From an uncultured Chlorobiota bacterium (GTDB lineage: Bacteria > Bacteroidota > Kapaibacteriia > OLB7): 6,342 nt of DNA. The stretch lies in contig CAMLOB010000255.1 in assembly GCA_946481475.1 (NCBI GenBank), forward strand, positions 1-6,342, in the 5' to 3' direction. The position numbers were made by a program, and so were the translations under genes. Position 1 is the stretch's first letter. Each line of letters begins with the position of its first letter. This document shows, piece after piece, positions 5,980 to 6,342 of this stretch. The notes beneath the pieces were generated by a model that saw nothing but the letters and a program-made list of their open reading frames with translations, had not been told where the DNA came from and did no database searches.

Positions 5980-6342
5980 TTATCTGCTGATAACCACCTT
6001 CTCCGCTCCTACCGCTCTCCCCGCTTCATCGTAAGCAACCGCCACGTAGACACCCGACGGAAGTCCCGTCACCTGCAACACGCCCCGCCCCGTTCGATCA
6101 GCACCGAATCGAACCGCTTCCCGGCCAAGTTCATCGTAGAGCACAAACCGCACACGTTCGGCTCCCTGAACTCCCGACGACTTCCACTGAAGATCCAGCA
6201 CATCACCTACCGGATTCGGACGAACGACCAGACGACCGTTCACCCTCTCCCCTTCCTCTCCCGCTACCGACAACGTTCCTTCAATCGTCGTATAGATCAA
6301 TCCGTGAGCCTCCCCCTCGACTCTCCCTTCCACCGGATCGAC
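5980..6342 (-). CDS. C-terminal end of a T9SS-secreted protein (5' part outside window)
   Basis: The frame is open to the right window edge, so the visible 120 residues are only the end of a larger protein; a GTG at 6333 is just an internal codon. After a short strand region ending ERVNG comes a textbook T9SS type A sorting domain: VVRPNPVGDVLDLQW (about 39-53), LYDELGREAVRF, LPSGVYVAVAYDEAGR (94-109) and the final KVVISR. The PNP entry motif and the LPSGVY strand are both well kept, better than in the next gene. In the family this domain docks on the T9SS translocon and is cleaved, with the cargo released or linked to surface lipopolysaccharide. The cargo's function cannot be judged here. 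The gene is followed at once by a strong terminator, so it ends its own transcription unit. Codons look more GC-rich than in the neighbouring cargo gene. Confidence 0.9.
   Translation of the reverse strand, partial: VDPVEGRVEGEAHGLIYTTIEGTLSVAGEEGERVNGRLVVRPNPVGDVLDLQWKSSGVQGAERVRFVLYDELGREAVRFGADRTGRGVLQVTGLPSGVYVAVAYDEAGRAVGAEKVVISR

Overview
The window looks like chromosome from a Bacteroidota/Chlorobiota-type bacterium. Two proteins end in type IX secretion (T9SS, Por) C-terminal sorting domains, which are confined to that superphylum. Shine-Dalgarno sequences are weak or absent in front of several genes, and the threonine dehydrogenase is the short-chain (SDR) type common in that group. 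GC is moderately high: one 60-base line counted by eye is about 63% in the dehydrogenase gene and about 52% in the large T9SS gene. An Ignavibacteria- or Kapabacteria-like lineage would fit, but that is inference. All seven genes I can support lie on the minus strand, so the window reads from right to left. I see no RNA gene, insertion sequence, CRISPR array, origin or credible plus-strand gene.

Right to left: (1) 6342-5980 is the 3' end of a T9SS-secreted protein cut by the window edge, followed by a strong hairpin terminator (5967-5933). (2) 5868-3490 encodes a large secreted protein made of Asp-box (BNR-like) beta-propeller repeats with its own T9SS sorting tail. (3) 3489-3204 is a 286-base gene-free stretch with a sigma70-like promoter (3272-3244) serving a small operon. 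(4) 3203-2760 is a short lipoprotein with TolB/PD40-like motifs, followed 5 bases later by an acylphosphatase (2754-2473). (5) 2383-1361 is an SDR-family L-threonine 3-dehydrogenase. (6) 1360-1171 is a 190-base spacer with a compact hairpin but no convincing gene. (7) 1170-925 is a small, very acidic DUF2795 protein, followed by a probable terminator (881-842). (8) A spacer with a perfect 8-bp inverted repeat (820-801) precedes an Omp85/BamA-like outer-membrane protein that starts at 761 and runs off the left edge.

Functionally the window is a mix of cell-envelope and export genes (Omp85 family, lipoprotein, two T9SS cargos) and small metabolic enzymes (acylphosphatase, threonine dehydrogenase). 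Only the lipoprotein-acylphosphatase pair is tightly coupled; the terminators suggest the other envelope genes are separate transcription units. I found no clear sign of a new multi-gene system. The most unusual points are a CxxC motif in a POTRA domain, the inverted repeat at the Omp85 start, the acidic-tailed DUF2795 protein, and the large propeller protein with lower GC than its neighbours.
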